DNA from: Bacillota bacterium
GTDB taxonomy: Bacteria > Bacillota > Clostridia > Clostridiales > Clostridiaceae
Length of the DNA stretch: 64,000 nt
Reading direction: 5' to 3'
Assembly: GCA_021781745.1 (NCBI GenBank)
Contig: JAJXWH010000030.1
Span: forward strand, 1-64,000
Made by a program: the position numbers and the translations under genes. Below, piece after piece: positions 42,150 through 51,404 of the stretch. Position 1 is the first letter of the stretch. The number at the start of each line of letters is the position of its first letter. Below the pieces are notes generated by a model. It had not been told where the DNA came from, did not search any database, and worked only from the letters and a program-made list of their open reading frames with translations.

Positions 42150-42169
42150 AATTTACACTTCCTTATCTT

Positions 42170-43303
42170 TTATTTTTTTATCTTCTCTATAACCATAGCA
42201 CAAGCTCCTACCGCTATAGATGTATCTTCAAAATATCCCCCATTACTAAAGAGAATATTCGTATTTTTAATATGACATTTTTGCAGAGCAATTTCTGTTG
42301 CTGTATCATAAAACAATCTTGAATATTGAATTAGTGGGCCACTTAAAATTATTAGTTCTGGATTAAACAACTTTATGTAATTTGAAAGTCCAATCCCAAA
42401 ATATAATGCTGCTTCCTTAATAATGTTAACGGCAACTTCATTTTCTCTTTCAGCTAAGCTGCAAACATCTCTATAAATAATATTATTTAAATTTTTATTT
42501 AATCCTGTTGGATTGCATTCTTTCATTTTATCAATAAATTTTTCCGTTATACTCGATATTGATACATAGCTTTCTATACATCCATAATTTCCGCAAGAGC
42601 ATAATTTTCCGTTTGCCTCGACAATCATATGTCCAAAAGCATCTTCCAAGTTGTTAATTGTCTGAATTAAAACGCCTGATGATATAATTCCAGTTCTTAT
42701 TCCGACACCACAGTTAATATATGCAATATTGTTTTTACCCTTTCCAAGCCCAAAACTATACTCTCCAATAACTGCAGCATTAGCACCATTATCAATGCAT
42801 ATCATGGTATCATATTCTTTCTTTAATGTCTCATATAATGGATAAACCTTAAATCCTCCAACTATTCCTATCCCTATTCCAGCAATTGATGATTTTTCTA
42901 TTTGTAATTTCATACACAACTCACTTATGCAGCCCGGAATAATTTCAGATATAGTTTCAATATCATATTCATGACTTAATAATCTATCTTTTATTATTTT
43001 TAATTTTAAATTGGTTATGACTATTTTAGTATAGATTCTCGAGATATCAATTCCAATAATATAAAAACCTTTTTGGTTTACATCATATAAACTTGGCTTT
43101 CTTCCTCCTGTAGATTCTCCAATATCACTTTCTACAATTATCTTTTCATTAAGTAAAATCTTAAGTTCTCTATTTAAAGTAGTTAATTTTATTTTTGTTA
43201 TATTAATTAACTCATTTTTAGTTATAGGACCATTTTCCTGTATAATGCTTAAAATATATTTGCATCTATCATTTAATGAGCCAAAAACTTTACATGCTTC
43301 CAA
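42170..43303 (-). CDS. ROK-family transcriptional regulator/sugar kinase-like protein
   Basis: A 377-residue protein: N-terminal winged helix (TKNELINITKIKLTTLNREL, about 25-44) and a ROK actin-like domain with GRKPSLYDVN linker, GIDISRIYTKIV phosphate loop, the zinc motif CSCGNYGCIESY (about 241-252) and GIGIG. With an intact HTH it should be a NagC/XylR-type repressor responding to a sugar. TTG start eight bases from GGAAG. The block TTATTTCCAAA upstream of its -10 also occurs upstream of the TauE gene, hinting at a shared regulator. Confidence 0.88.
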   Translation of the reverse strand: MEACKVFGSLNDRCKYILSIIQENGPITKNELINITKIKLTTLNRELKILLNEKIIVESDIGESTGGRKPSLYDVNQKGFYIIGIDISRIYTKIVITNLKLKIIKDRLLSHEYDIETISEIIPGCISELCMKLQIEKSSIAGIGIGIVGGFKVYPLYETLKKEYDTMICIDNGANAAVIGEYSFGLGKGKNNIAYINCGVGIRTGIISSGVLIQTINNLEDAFGHMIVEANGKLCSCGNYGCIESYVSISSITEKFIDKMKECNPTGLNKNLNNIIYRDVCSLAERENEVAVNIIKEAALYFGIGLSNYIKLFNPELIILSGPLIQYSRLFYDTATEIALQKCHIKNTNILFSNGGYFEDTSIAVGACAMVIEKIKK

Positions 43304-43325
43304 GAATTTCGCTTCCTTTCTATAA

Positions 43326-43362
43326 ATAATAATATCATCTTTTAACCACTTTGGAAATAAGT
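43326..43362 (-). promoter_or_regulatory. ROK gene promoter with shared block
   Basis: On the minus strand TTATTTCCAAAGTGGTTAAA leads to TATTAT (43326-43331) about 23 bases before the TTG start. See the TauE promoter at 40388-40421. Confidence 0.5.
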
Positions 43363-43478
43363 TTTTTATATTTAATATAAATATAATTTTACACTAATAC
43401 TACTATACATTTTTTAAAATTGTATTTTTTTTAATAAAGACGGAATACTAAGAGTAGTTTTACTAAGGAGTGATAAAA

Positions 43479-44840
43479 ATGATATTTTCAAAACAAACAG
43501 GTCATATAAACAATACTACTTCTGATTCATCAAAACATGGATTAAATGCCTATAGTTTAGCTGGAATAGGCATTGGTGGAGTAATTGGAGGCGGTTTTTT
43601 CTTAGGTTCAAGTTTAGCCATAAGAGAAGCAGGTCCTTCTGTAATACTTGCATTCATCTTTGGTGGTTTATTAATGTCTCAAGTACTTGGTTCAATGACA
43701 AGTATAAGTATAAATAGGCCCGTTAAAGGCTCTTTCCGCGTATACACAGAAGAATATATGGGTAAATTTACAGGTTTTTTATTAGGCTGGGTAATATTCA
43801 CCTCTGGAATCTTAACGCTAGGTTCTGAAGCAATTGCCACAGGAATATTTTTAAAATATTGGATTCCTAATATTTCATCCTCTGTATTTTCTCTAGCTGC
43901 TTTAATTATAGTAATATTTATTAACAGACTCGGGACCAAATACTTTGGATATATAGAATCTGTAATGTCCATAGCTAAAATAGCTGTAATAATTTTTTTT
44001 ATTGCTTTAGGAATCTTTTTCGTTTCAGGAAATGGGATTCCACTAGCATCGAATCCATTTACTAGCTTCACCTCATTTTTTCCCAATGGAGTATCTGGTT
44101 TTCTCCAATCAATGTTAATAGTAATATTCACTTACGCTGGAGTTAGTACAGTGGCCATGGCAACCTCCGAAGTAAGAAACCCTCGTACTGAAATACCTAA
44201 GGCAACAATAATTTTAACAATAGGAATTGTCCTTCTTTATATACTTTCTATGTTTGTTATTGTTTCTACAGTATCATGGAATTTAATCAACACTGATATT
44301 TCTCCATTTGTTCAGAGTTTTAATAATATTGGTTACGGATGGGCATCTGCATTAATAAATGCGGTTATATTGGTATCAACATTTTCTGTAATGATAGGCA
44401 CCTACTATAGTTGTGTTCAAATACTTGCATCATTATCAGAAGCAAATGAAGCACCAAAACAATTAAAAAATACCACAACAAATGGACTATTTAAATATTC
44501 CTGGCTCACCACTGGAGTAATTTCAATTTTAATTGTTTTAATAGCATTTGCTTTAGGAACAAAACTTTTTAATTATTTAATATCTTCCTCATCATATTTT
44601 TCATTTTTTAATTGGACTATCAATTTACTTACTTACCTAATATGGCTAAAACACAGAGAAAAGAATGAACTATATGACTCACCGCTTATTAAAGGAAGGC
44701 TAACTGCAATTATAACAATTGCAGTTATTATGATTTTGCTTGTTGTTAGCTTAGGTGTAAGTGATTTTAGAATAGGATTTTATGTTGCACTTAGTATATT
44801 GTTTATTATTTCTGCTTCCTATAAACTTATAAAACATTAA
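43479..44840 (+). CDS. APC-superfamily amino acid permease
   Basis: A 453-residue permease with about twelve transmembrane helices. GIGIGGVIGGGFFLGSSLAI (about 28-47) is the helix-1 substrate-binding loop of the APC family, and FTYAGVSTVAMATSEVRNPR with the later EIPKA match helix 6 and the following loop. Substrate class: amino acids; which one cannot be told. The ATG at 43479 lies eight bases after AAGGAG; a GTG three codons upstream opens the frame but is less likely. Divergent from the ROK gene. Confidence 0.9.
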   Translation: MIFSKQTGHINNTTSDSSKHGLNAYSLAGIGIGGVIGGGFFLGSSLAIREAGPSVILAFIFGGLLMSQVLGSMTSISINRPVKGSFRVYTEEYMGKFTGFLLGWVIFTSGILTLGSEAIATGIFLKYWIPNISSSVFSLAALIIVIFINRLGTKYFGYIESVMSIAKIAVIIFFIALGIFFVSGNGIPLASNPFTSFTSFFPNGVSGFLQSMLIVIFTYAGVSTVAMATSEVRNPRTEIPKATIILTIGIVLLYILSMFVIVSTVSWNLINTDISPFVQSFNNIGYGWASALINAVILVSTFSVMIGTYYSCVQILASLSEANEAPKQLKNTTTNGLFKYSWLTTGVISILIVLIAFALGTKLFNYLISSSSYFSFFNWTINLLTYLIWLKHREKNELYDSPLIKGRLTAIITIAVIMILLVVSLGVSDFRIGFYVALSILFIISASYKLIKH

Positions 44841-44858
44841 TCTGGTAAAACTCTATTT

Positions 44859-44885
44859 AGGTTAGGTTTGATTCAAACCTAAGTC
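44859..44885. other. Palindromic hairpin after the permease gene
   Basis: TTAGGTTTGATTCAAACCTAA is a near-perfect palindrome 20 bases past the permease stop. No clear T-tract follows; a second hairpin around 44960-44995 (AGAGAAC and GGTTCT) with T-rich flank is the more likely terminator. Confidence 0.45.
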
Positions 44886-45074
44886 TTGTCCGAACTTATA
44901 GTCTAATTGTGATAGACATAATATATAAAGTTTAGTGCAACTTATCATCAATGCACAGAGAAGTAGAGAACTTAATTAGGTTCTTTATTTCTTTATGTGC
45001 CTTAATATATTCTATACATCATAATTCCTGATTTGCCTTAGTTCTATACACTTCGGCAATAAAAAATTTTAATT

Positions 45075-45329
45075 TTAGTTTTGTTCTCCTTGAATGCTTT
45101 TGAGAATAGCAATTTGATCTTGTATATCTTCCCTCTCTACATTAATTTTTGTCCATTCACCAACTAAATTCCCATAAGCATGCTGAAGATGATCATAAAG
45201 ATTATCTTCATTAATATGGCTTCTGTGATTTACAATAACAGTAAATGTCTTAACTTTATTAATATTATTGGTTGCGCATATGTTTTTTAGTTCCTGTGAA
45301 ATCTTACTTAATAAAATAGTATCATGCAT
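45075..45329 (-). CDS. HypA-like protein lacking the zinc domain
   Basis: An 84-residue protein. In the chosen frame it starts MHDTILLSKISQELKNICAT, which matches the N-terminus of the hydrogenase nickel-insertion protein HypA (M-H-[E]..., His2 is the nickel ligand), but the C-terminal half with the four zinc cysteines is absent; the tail instead is an acidic helix (WTKINVEREDIQDQIAILKS). It is the last gene of the hydrogenase cluster, 16 bases after the maturation protease gene. The ATG at 45327-45329 is used because a GTG three codons earlier would displace His2. Function in nickel delivery is plausible, not shown. Confidence 0.65.
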   Translation of the reverse strand: MHDTILLSKISQELKNICATNNINKVKTFTVIVNHRSHINEDNLYDHLQHAYGNLVGEWTKINVEREDIQDQIAILKSIQGEQN

Positions 45330-45345
45330 ATTTTTCACTATCCTT

Positions 45346-45834
45346 CTATTTATTATTAATTATATATTTTTCTATTTGATCTAAAATTTCTTTAGAAATG
45401 GTTTCTAATTTTTCCTGTAATACAGTACTTAATCCAAAACCAAATTCAACCTCCTTGATTTCAATTGCATAAATTTCACCTTCAATACTTGGATAATAAA
45501 GTTTTAATAAATCCAAAGAACTATAATTATGCTGAGAATATCCTTTTTTCTTAGAAATAAAATTACTTAGTGGCTGACAGGTAACTTCACCTGGCTCTTT
45601 TCCATAACAGGCTGCATCTAAAACAAGAATATGATCATCTTCTTGTATATTAAAAATGCCATATTGAACATCAGTTTCAGCATAAATAACTTCAATCCCT
45701 CTTTCTAAAAGTTTTTCTTCTATACCTTTTGCTACTTCAATTCCTATAGCATCATCTTTCATTAAAATGTTTCCCATAGCAATAACCTTGATGTTAAAGC
45801 AAGTATTCCTTGAAAAATTTTCATTTACATTCAA
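45346..45834 (-). CDS. hyaD: [NiFe]-hydrogenase maturation endopeptidase
   Basis: A 162-residue HyaD/HybD-type protease: MGNILMKDDAIGIEVAKGIE (about residues 20-39, with the Ni-binding acidic residue), an ETDVQYGIFNI segment and VLDAACYG (about 72-79). It cleaves the C-terminal peptide of the large subunit after nickel insertion. Its start overlaps the large-subunit stop by four bases; the large subunit ends 15 residues after its DPCVSCATH motif, as expected for a processed precursor. Confidence 0.88.
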   Translation of the reverse strand: MNVNENFSRNTCFNIKVIAMGNILMKDDAIGIEVAKGIEEKLLERGIEVIYAETDVQYGIFNIQEDDHILVLDAACYGKEPGEVTCQPLSNFISKKKGYSQHNYSSLDLLKLYYPSIEGEIYAIEIKEVEFGFGLSTVLQEKLETISKEILDQIEKYIINNK

Positions 45835-47222
45835 ACCAAAACCTCTACTATTTCTGTATTACCTGTTCCTCCAATTAAATGAGTTGCGCAAGACACGCAA
45901 GGATCAAAGGATCTTACAATACGACCAATTTCTATAGGCTCTTTAACATTGTTTAGCTTAGTTCCAATCAATGCCTTTTCGGTGGTGCCAGGAAGATTTG
46001 ATGTATCTTTGGGTGATAAATTCCATACAGTAGGTGTTATGATATTGTAGTGATTAATAACTTTTTTCTCTATTTCAATCCAATGTCCAAGGGCACCTCT
46101 AGTAGTATCAGTTAGTCCTACCCCATAAGCTTTTTCTGGAATATCATAAACCTTTTGATTATTAGGTTTTAACTCTATCCTGTCAACGAGTTTTTTCATT
46201 ATTCCTAGTATTTTTTCTGTTTCTAATACCCTTGCAATATTTCTATCCATGGAGGAATGTCCATTTGTGTATTCTCCACTGATTATTAATCTTGCCAAAG
46301 GTCCAACCTCCATAGGAAGTCCTAAATAACGAGGAGCTTTTATAAACGTGTATGCATCTGGTTTAGATAAATCTACTTCTTCTAATCCCTTATCTTTTTT
46401 ATACCAAGAATAATGAACTTGCTCTGTGATTTTATCTGCTTCTAAAGCATATTTTATATTATCTTTCATTAGTGCTGGTTTAACATAAGTAATCTCTGGA
46501 TCTTCATATTTATCAAATACTCCATAAGTCATAAAATATGGATAAGATTCTCCCTTTTTAAAATAATCAGGATAATATTTAGAAATTATCCCCACATCTT
46601 CTTTCATTATGTTTTTTACAAAAGACTCTATATTTCTAATAATGCTCTTAATCTTTTCTAATTTATATGCATCTATATTTACCGTAACTCCTCCTACAAA
46701 AATCCCATGATTATGGGGAGCTTTCCCCCCAAGAAGTGCAAGTCCTTCATGCGCTAATCTGCTAAGTTCAATGCTTTTAACATAGTCTTCCTCAATTTTT
46801 TTATTTATTTTATCAGGTAATCTGTAATCAGTATATTGTTGTTCCTCTATTAGTTTAATGCTCGATATCTTTGCGTAGCTTGGTATAGAAAGCAAATAGA
46901 AATGCCTTAAATGATTTTGTATAAACTCAAAGCCATGTAGAACATCTCGAATATAATTATCATTCAAACTAACTGTTACTTTTAATGCATCTTCTAAAGC
47001 TAAGGTAGAAGCCATAGAATGAGCCGTAGAGCATATTCCACAAATTCTCTCTGTAAAATATACAGCATCTAAAGGTGATCTTCCTTTTAGCATTTTTTCA
47101 AATCCTCTAAAAAGCAATCCACTAGCATTTGCTTTAACAATTGTATTCCCTTCTACTTCAGCTTTTATTTCTAAAAAACCGCTGATTCTAGTTACTGGAT
47201 CTATAGTTATTGTTTTGCCCAT
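45831..47222 (-). CDS. [NiFe]-hydrogenase large subunit
   Basis: A 463-residue catalytic subunit. The N-terminal L1 motif RICGICSTAHS (about 61-71) and the C-terminal L2 motif DPCVSCATH (about 440-448) provide the four Ni-Fe cysteine ligands. The true start is the ATG at 47220-47222 (MGKTITIDPVTRISG), behind AGGAGG; the frame is open for 23 codons more upstream. Clostridial hydrogenases are mostly [FeFe]; a [NiFe] enzyme here parallels the mbhSL locus I recall from the C. acetobutylicum megaplasmid. H2 uptake or evolution cannot be decided. hypBCDEF are not in the window. Confidence 0.93.
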   Translation of the reverse strand: MGKTITIDPVTRISGFLEIKAEVEGNTIVKANASGLLFRGFEKMLKGRSPLDAVYFTERICGICSTAHSMASTLALEDALKVTVSLNDNYIRDVLHGFEFIQNHLRHFYLLSIPSYAKISSIKLIEEQQYTDYRLPDKINKKIEEDYVKSIELSRLAHEGLALLGGKAPHNHGIFVGGVTVNIDAYKLEKIKSIIRNIESFVKNIMKEDVGIISKYYPDYFKKGESYPYFMTYGVFDKYEDPEITYVKPALMKDNIKYALEADKITEQVHYSWYKKDKGLEEVDLSKPDAYTFIKAPRYLGLPMEVGPLARLIISGEYTNGHSSMDRNIARVLETEKILGIMKKLVDRIELKPNNQKVYDIPEKAYGVGLTDTTRGALGHWIEIEKKVINHYNIITPTVWNLSPKDTSNLPGTTEKALIGTKLNNVKEPIEIGRIVRSFDPCVSCATHLIGGTGNTEIVEVLV

Positions 47223-47230
47223 AACTCCTC

Positions 47231-48106
47231 CTAATACTTTACAAAAGGTTCCATTCCATCTGGAAATTGTGATTGAGCACATCCAATACAATTTGTATTA
47301 TCTCCAATCGGCCAATTAACGTATCCATTCCATTTTCTCCTTGGGCAATCAGTTTTTGTGACAGGTCCTCTGCAGCCTAATTTAAACATACAACCTTCTT
47401 CACCAAATTTCTTCGCAAAAATACCTTTATCAAAAAATCCTCGTCTTGTACAATTATCATGTATTGTAACGCCATAAAAAAGTAATGGTCTTCCTTCATT
47501 ATCTAACTCTGGAACACCGTAACCAACCAAATGTGCTATGGTTCCAACCACCCAGTCTGGATGACAAGGACATCCAGGCAGCTTTATAACCTGACGATTT
47601 AGAACTTCCTGTACACTTTTGCTTTCTGAAGGATTTGGTTTTGCAGCAGATATACCTCCATGAGAAGCACAAGTACCTACAGCTACAACATACTTTGCTT
47701 TACCTCCTGCTAACTGTATTGCTTCTAATGCTGTAATGTTTTTCCCATTATAATTTGCCACAATGTTATAACGTCCCTTTTCTTTTGTTGATACGGCTCC
47801 ATCTACTAGTAATATAAATTCTGTATCTAACGTCTCTAAAAATTTTTCAAAAGCAAACTCTCCTTCTGAGCCCATAAGTGTATTATTATAAGTAAAATTC
47901 ACTATATGAGTTAAAATGTCATAAAGCCCAGGGTTTTCGCTATTAAGTAATGATATTATATTTCCAGAGCAGCCTGTTACTTCTAGCCAAATAGCATTCA
48001 TCTTTTTAGTATTTTTATTTTTAACCATCTGAACAGCATCTTCTGAAAGTATTCTTGAGGTATGAATTTTAACTTCTGTAAGTGGACATACTTTCTTACT
48101 GGCCAA
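47231..48106 (-). CDS. [NiFe]-hydrogenase small subunit
   Basis: A 291-residue iron-sulfur subunit. Cluster-binding cysteines are in EVTGCSGN, GTCASHGG, GCPCHPDW, HDNCTRRGFF, the GCMFKLGCRGP segment and DNTNCIGCAQS. There is no Tat signal (RRxFxK) at the N-terminus, so the enzyme should be cytosolic. A TTG at 48104-48106, seven bases from GGAGG, is the preferred start; the frame extends eight codons more to a GTG. The large-subunit gene follows after eight bases. It relays electrons from the Ni-Fe site. Confidence 0.92.
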   Translation of the reverse strand: MASKKVCPLTEVKIHTSRILSEDAVQMVKNKNTKKMNAIWLEVTGCSGNIISLLNSENPGLYDILTHIVNFTYNNTLMGSEGEFAFEKFLETLDTEFILLVDGAVSTKEKGRYNIVANYNGKNITALEAIQLAGGKAKYVVAVGTCASHGGISAAKPNPSESKSVQEVLNRQVIKLPGCPCHPDWVVGTIAHLVGYGVPELDNEGRPLLFYGVTIHDNCTRRGFFDKGIFAKKFGEEGCMFKLGCRGPVTKTDCPRRKWNGYVNWPIGDNTNCIGCAQSQFPDGMEPFVKY

Positions 48107-48289
48107 TTTAATTCCTCCAATATATATCACTTTACTGAAATTTAAGTATTGAATTCTTTTTATCAGCTATAATAATTATCATATTAAGCTTATAATAGTT
48201 TTAATACTAAAATAAATATACATAAACACCTCTTCAATATAAAAGTTTATGATTATAACATTGCAAAAATGTATATAAACAAACTAAAA

Positions 48290-48334
48290 AAGAGAAGCTA
48301 AACTATTTATTAGTCTCTTCTCTCTTTGCTATTA
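48290..48334 (-). terminator. Terminator of the ferritin-like gene
   Basis: AAAGAGAAGNNTAAAC-type arms, AAAGAGAAG and CTTCTCTTT, pair around an AT-rich loop. It lies between the ferritin-like gene stop (48357) and the hydrogenase operon start. Confidence 0.75.
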
Positions 48335-48356
48335 AATCTATCTTATTATCTTTTTA

Positions 48357-49133
48357 CTATTCAAAATATCTGCTCATTTTACTCATTGCAAGTAACTTTG
48401 AAGTACCTGTTTTCTCCCATTCTTCAACTTGTTCAATAGCATCTTGAGGTTTCTTTCCGAGTCCAACAAGTACGCCTGAAAGTATAAACTCTTGATATAA
48501 ATGTTCAGGATTAATACCTTCTTTTGATTCTGCTAAAGCACGATTAACTAATGGTGTAATATATTTAACCCAATCATCTGGAGTAAATTTACTTGTATCG
48601 GTGCTAGCTACATTTTGGGCTGCACTGGTATTATTGTTCGTGTTTGTTACATCCTGTCTCATTAAGTTTTCATTCATACTATAATTATTCATAGTACTAT
48701 TTAATGTAAATAGATAATTATACTTTGAAGCATGCTTCAACTCATCTGTAATAATATCGAATAATATTTCTTTATATGGTTCTGGAAGCATTCTTCTAAT
48801 AGATTTATACCTTTCTACTGCTGCTAATTCTCCAAATAAAGCCCGTTTAATACCATCTAAATATGATGCAGGTTCTTCAAAAGCTACTTCTTCACCTGCT
48901 GGAAGCTCCTCATCTGTAAAATCTTCATAAATCATTCTAAACATTCTATTATGTTTTCGTTCATCATCTCTTATAGATGATATTATTTGCTTTTCATCAT
49001 TAGTAGACGCCTGGCTTATAAGATAGTCATAAAACAATTCATCTTCTCTTTCTCCTTGAACTGCTTTTCTAATTTTATTAAGAGCCATCTGTAACTTCTC
49101 ATCATTAATTGTTGGCTTACTTTTTTGTTCCAT
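48357..49133 (-). CDS. Ferritin-like diiron domain protein
   Basis: A 258-residue protein. The N-terminal half (about 1-145) has two ferritin/rubrerythrin-like metal motifs: the EREDELFYDYLI and DERKHNRMF pair, then GELAAVERYKSIRRM and DELKHASKYNYLF. The C-terminal part after an Asn/Thr/Ser-rich linker (about 160-175) is a second helical region (FTPDDWVKYITPLVNRALAE). Probable role: iron or peroxide handling, as in ferritin-like spore or oxidative-stress proteins. Its ribosome binding site is distant from the ATG, so expression may be low. Confidence 0.75.
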   Translation of the reverse strand: MEQKSKPTINDEKLQMALNKIRKAVQGEREDELFYDYLISQASTNDEKQIISSIRDDERKHNRMFRMIYEDFTDEELPAGEEVAFEEPASYLDGIKRALFGELAAVERYKSIRRMLPEPYKEILFDIITDELKHASKYNYLFTLNSTMNNYSMNENLMRQDVTNTNNNTSAAQNVASTDTSKFTPDDWVKYITPLVNRALAESKEGINPEHLYQEFILSGVLVGLGKKPQDAIEQVEEWEKTGTSKLLAMSKMSRYFE

Positions 49134-49332
49134 AAATTCTATTGCTTCTCCTAAAAATAATTAACTCACTTTTATTATATTTTACTTTATATGTTTTTGT
49201 GTATTTTTTACCTAATCAATATAATCAGTTTCAAAATATTAATAATTTATATCAAAATTAATGAAATGTGAGCACTAAAGTAATATCTCAAACATAGGCT
49301 ATGCAAAACAGGAGGCACTTAAATTAATTTAT

Positions 49333-50700
49333 TTAATAATAAAACGTTGGAATATCTTTTTCATCATCAAATCCTGGAATAAATGGTGGTATAAACTCTC
49401 GACTTACAAAGGATCTGCTTGATTCAATAGTGGTAAGTTTTGCAAATCTTGATACTCCAACCAAAACATCTGATATCTTATACCAAGTTGCATAATCAAC
49501 CATACCTGTTTGCGGCAATGTAAATATGCGCTGAAATATTTCTACTGCCCTTTTTGTCATTATCCCATATATTCCGTCTTCTACAAGTTTAGGTATTGCC
49601 GGATAATATCTTGATATTGTATTTAATTGACCTTGAATTTCCCTTACTGATTGGCTAGATAATCCAATAAATAACTCCTGTCCAGGATATGGCATTAAGC
49701 TGCCTGAAATCTTTTTAGCTGTAACTAATTCAATATCATTTCCATAGTAATGTGTTAATATATCATATACTTCAAAGCTTTCAGATCCTAATTTTTGACT
49801 TCCCCATTGACTTAACCACGTTGGACAGGTAACACTCTTTCCATCACAGTATTGTGATAAAAACGGTTGTTTCTTCCCAAATTTTCTTATATAAGTTGAA
49901 AAAATTTCATCTACAATTTGACTTATATTATCATAAATATTTCTTCCATAACTAAACGCCTGATCATAAGCTGTAGAGCTTGTAATATCAAAGTCCTTCC
50001 CCTTTACTCTATACCATTCAGTAAAGATTCTATTTAATGTAAAAGATATAATGCAAAAAATATTTGCTCTTAGTGCTGAGTTTGACCAAGTTGAATATAC
50101 TTCGCATGAAGCAACATTTTTAATATAATCTTTAAATGGTACTTTATAGTTTTGTGCTGACGCATCATTTGGATCTCCTTGATGAACAATTATATATTCT
50201 GGAATTACAGGCTGAGATAATATGACTCCTGAAGTTGATGATGGTAACGATTTATTCTCCTCTTCTGGTATCTTAGGTGGATAATTTCCATACAACACAT
50301 TTGGTGGTACATTTATAACTTCCTGCTTCATATCTCCGCTTCCTAAACTAGGCGTCAAATTGCATATTTGAAATGCAGTTTGTGTAGGAAGTACTTGACA
50401 ACCCTTTATTACTATTGGATTAAATCCATTTTTCTCAACAGTTATATCATATAAGCTATAAGGCATCTTATCATTATATATGTCTAAAGAATATTCTAAT
50501 GGCGGTGTTGTTAAATCTATTTCCTGTGTTAATCCCTCTTTATTTGTAACTAAATCAACGATGCCTAAATCTTCAGTTCCTTCCATCCCCCTTACAGTTA
50601 TCTTTGCTCCATCAATTGGGATGTAATCCTCACTTCTAAAACACTGAATCTTTAATCTGCCTGTTCTGGTCATTGGATTTATATAACTTGTACTCTCCAT
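49333..50700 (-). CDS. SleC-like cortex-lytic enzyme (protease-less duplicate)
   Basis: The frame from 50700 encodes 455 residues: an N-terminal domain TGRLKIQCFRSEDYIPIDGA, a linker, a SpoIID/LytB-like lytic transglycosylase region (PFKDYIKNVASCEVYSTWSN, with likely catalytic Glu, then YCDGKSVTCPTWLSQWGSQK), and a PG_binding_1 domain near the C-terminus. It is over 70% similar by eye to the last 440 residues of the fusion at 53580-56750. The frame extends upstream to 50886 (TTG, no ribosome binding site) with text matching the end of the protease part, so it is a duplicate that lost the protease. Start at 50698-50700 behind AAAGGAAAAG. Confidence 0.8.
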   Translation of the reverse strand: MESTSYINPMTRTGRLKIQCFRSEDYIPIDGAKITVRGMEGTEDLGIVDLVTNKEGLTQEIDLTTPPLEYSLDIYNDKMPYSLYDITVEKNGFNPIVIKGCQVLPTQTAFQICNLTPSLGSGDMKQEVINVPPNVLYGNYPPKIPEEENKSLPSSTSGVILSQPVIPEYIIVHQGDPNDASAQNYKVPFKDYIKNVASCEVYSTWSNSALRANIFCIISFTLNRIFTEWYRVKGKDFDITSSTAYDQAFSYGRNIYDNISQIVDEIFSTYIRKFGKKQPFLSQYCDGKSVTCPTWLSQWGSQKLGSESFEVYDILTHYYGNDIELVTAKKISGSLMPYPGQELFIGLSSQSVREIQGQLNTISRYYPAIPKLVEDGIYGIMTKRAVEIFQRIFTLPQTGMVDYATWYKISDVLVGVSRFAKLTTIESSRSFVSREFIPPFIPGFDDEKDIPTFYY

Positions 50701-50898
50701 ATCTTTTCCTTTTATATTTTTTCTCAAAATATTATATTTATTAGATTTAGTTTTTGTTACTGACACATGTTCATGATTTATACTTATACTGGTTAAAATA
50801 GCACTAAAATCCCTTTCTAGTAACTTAAAACTACCTAATTGCACATACTTTGCTGTACCCTGTAGGAGATTATTTAATGTTAACAATACAGTTTTAAT

Positions 50899-50967
50899 TA
50901 CTTAAACCACAATTTATACAAGTATTTTCATTTCTTTTGATTTTTTATGAACTTAATTTCGAAGTTA
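50899..50967 (-). pseudogene. Polyferredoxin fragment from the duplication
   Basis: On the minus strand about 70 bases read LLTSKLSS, stop, KIKRNENTCINCG, matching IISKLSPSKITRNENTCVNC of the polyferredoxin at 56822-57937 (about 57240-57330). In the intact locus this gene lies directly upstream of the protease-SleC fusion; here it abuts the SleC-only copy, so a deletion removed the polyferredoxin C-terminus and the protease. Confidence 0.75.
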
Positions 50968-51074
50968 ACAATTTTATTTAATAGGTAGGGATAAATAATA
51001 TTTTAACCATTTTCACATAATAAAAATAAGAGTTTAATTGGATATTTCCAAATTAAGAAAGGTGGTTTAATTTA

Positions 51075-51398
51075 ATGAAAAAATTCATAATTATATTCTC
51101 TATTTTTTTATTTGCATCATATAGCATACATATAATAACTACTAGAGCTAATCCCAAACCAGAAAACTTTTCACAAGGTTTTTATTCTATGACTGACTTG
51201 GGACTAATGGAGGATATTGAGTATCGAGTTCAAAATATTTCTCTAGATTACAACTGTTTTATGATGATCATTGACAACAATCAAACGATAGTAGAGCTAA
51301 TACGATTAGAACCTGATTCAATAAAATATTGTATTCGACCTCTTAAATATAGTTACTCAATTATAATATATGGTAATGGAAAGTTAAAGTTTTCGTAA
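51075..51398 (+). CDS. Small exported or membrane-anchored protein
   Basis: A 107-residue protein with a hydrophobic N-terminus (MKKFIIIFSIFLFASYSIHI) that looks like an uncleaved or weakly cleaved signal anchor, then a soluble part rich in Tyr and Ile (GFYSMTDLGLMEDIEYRVQN). GAAAGGTGG precedes the ATG. I do not recognise the family. It lies between the duplicated SleC gene and a cluster of remnants. Confidence 0.7.
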   Translation: MKKFIIIFSIFLFASYSIHIITTRANPKPENFSQGFYSMTDLGLMEDIEYRVQNISLDYNCFMMIIDNNQTIVELIRLEPDSIKYCIRPLKYSYSIIIYGNGKLKFS

Positions 51399-51404
51399 GC
51401 AGCC

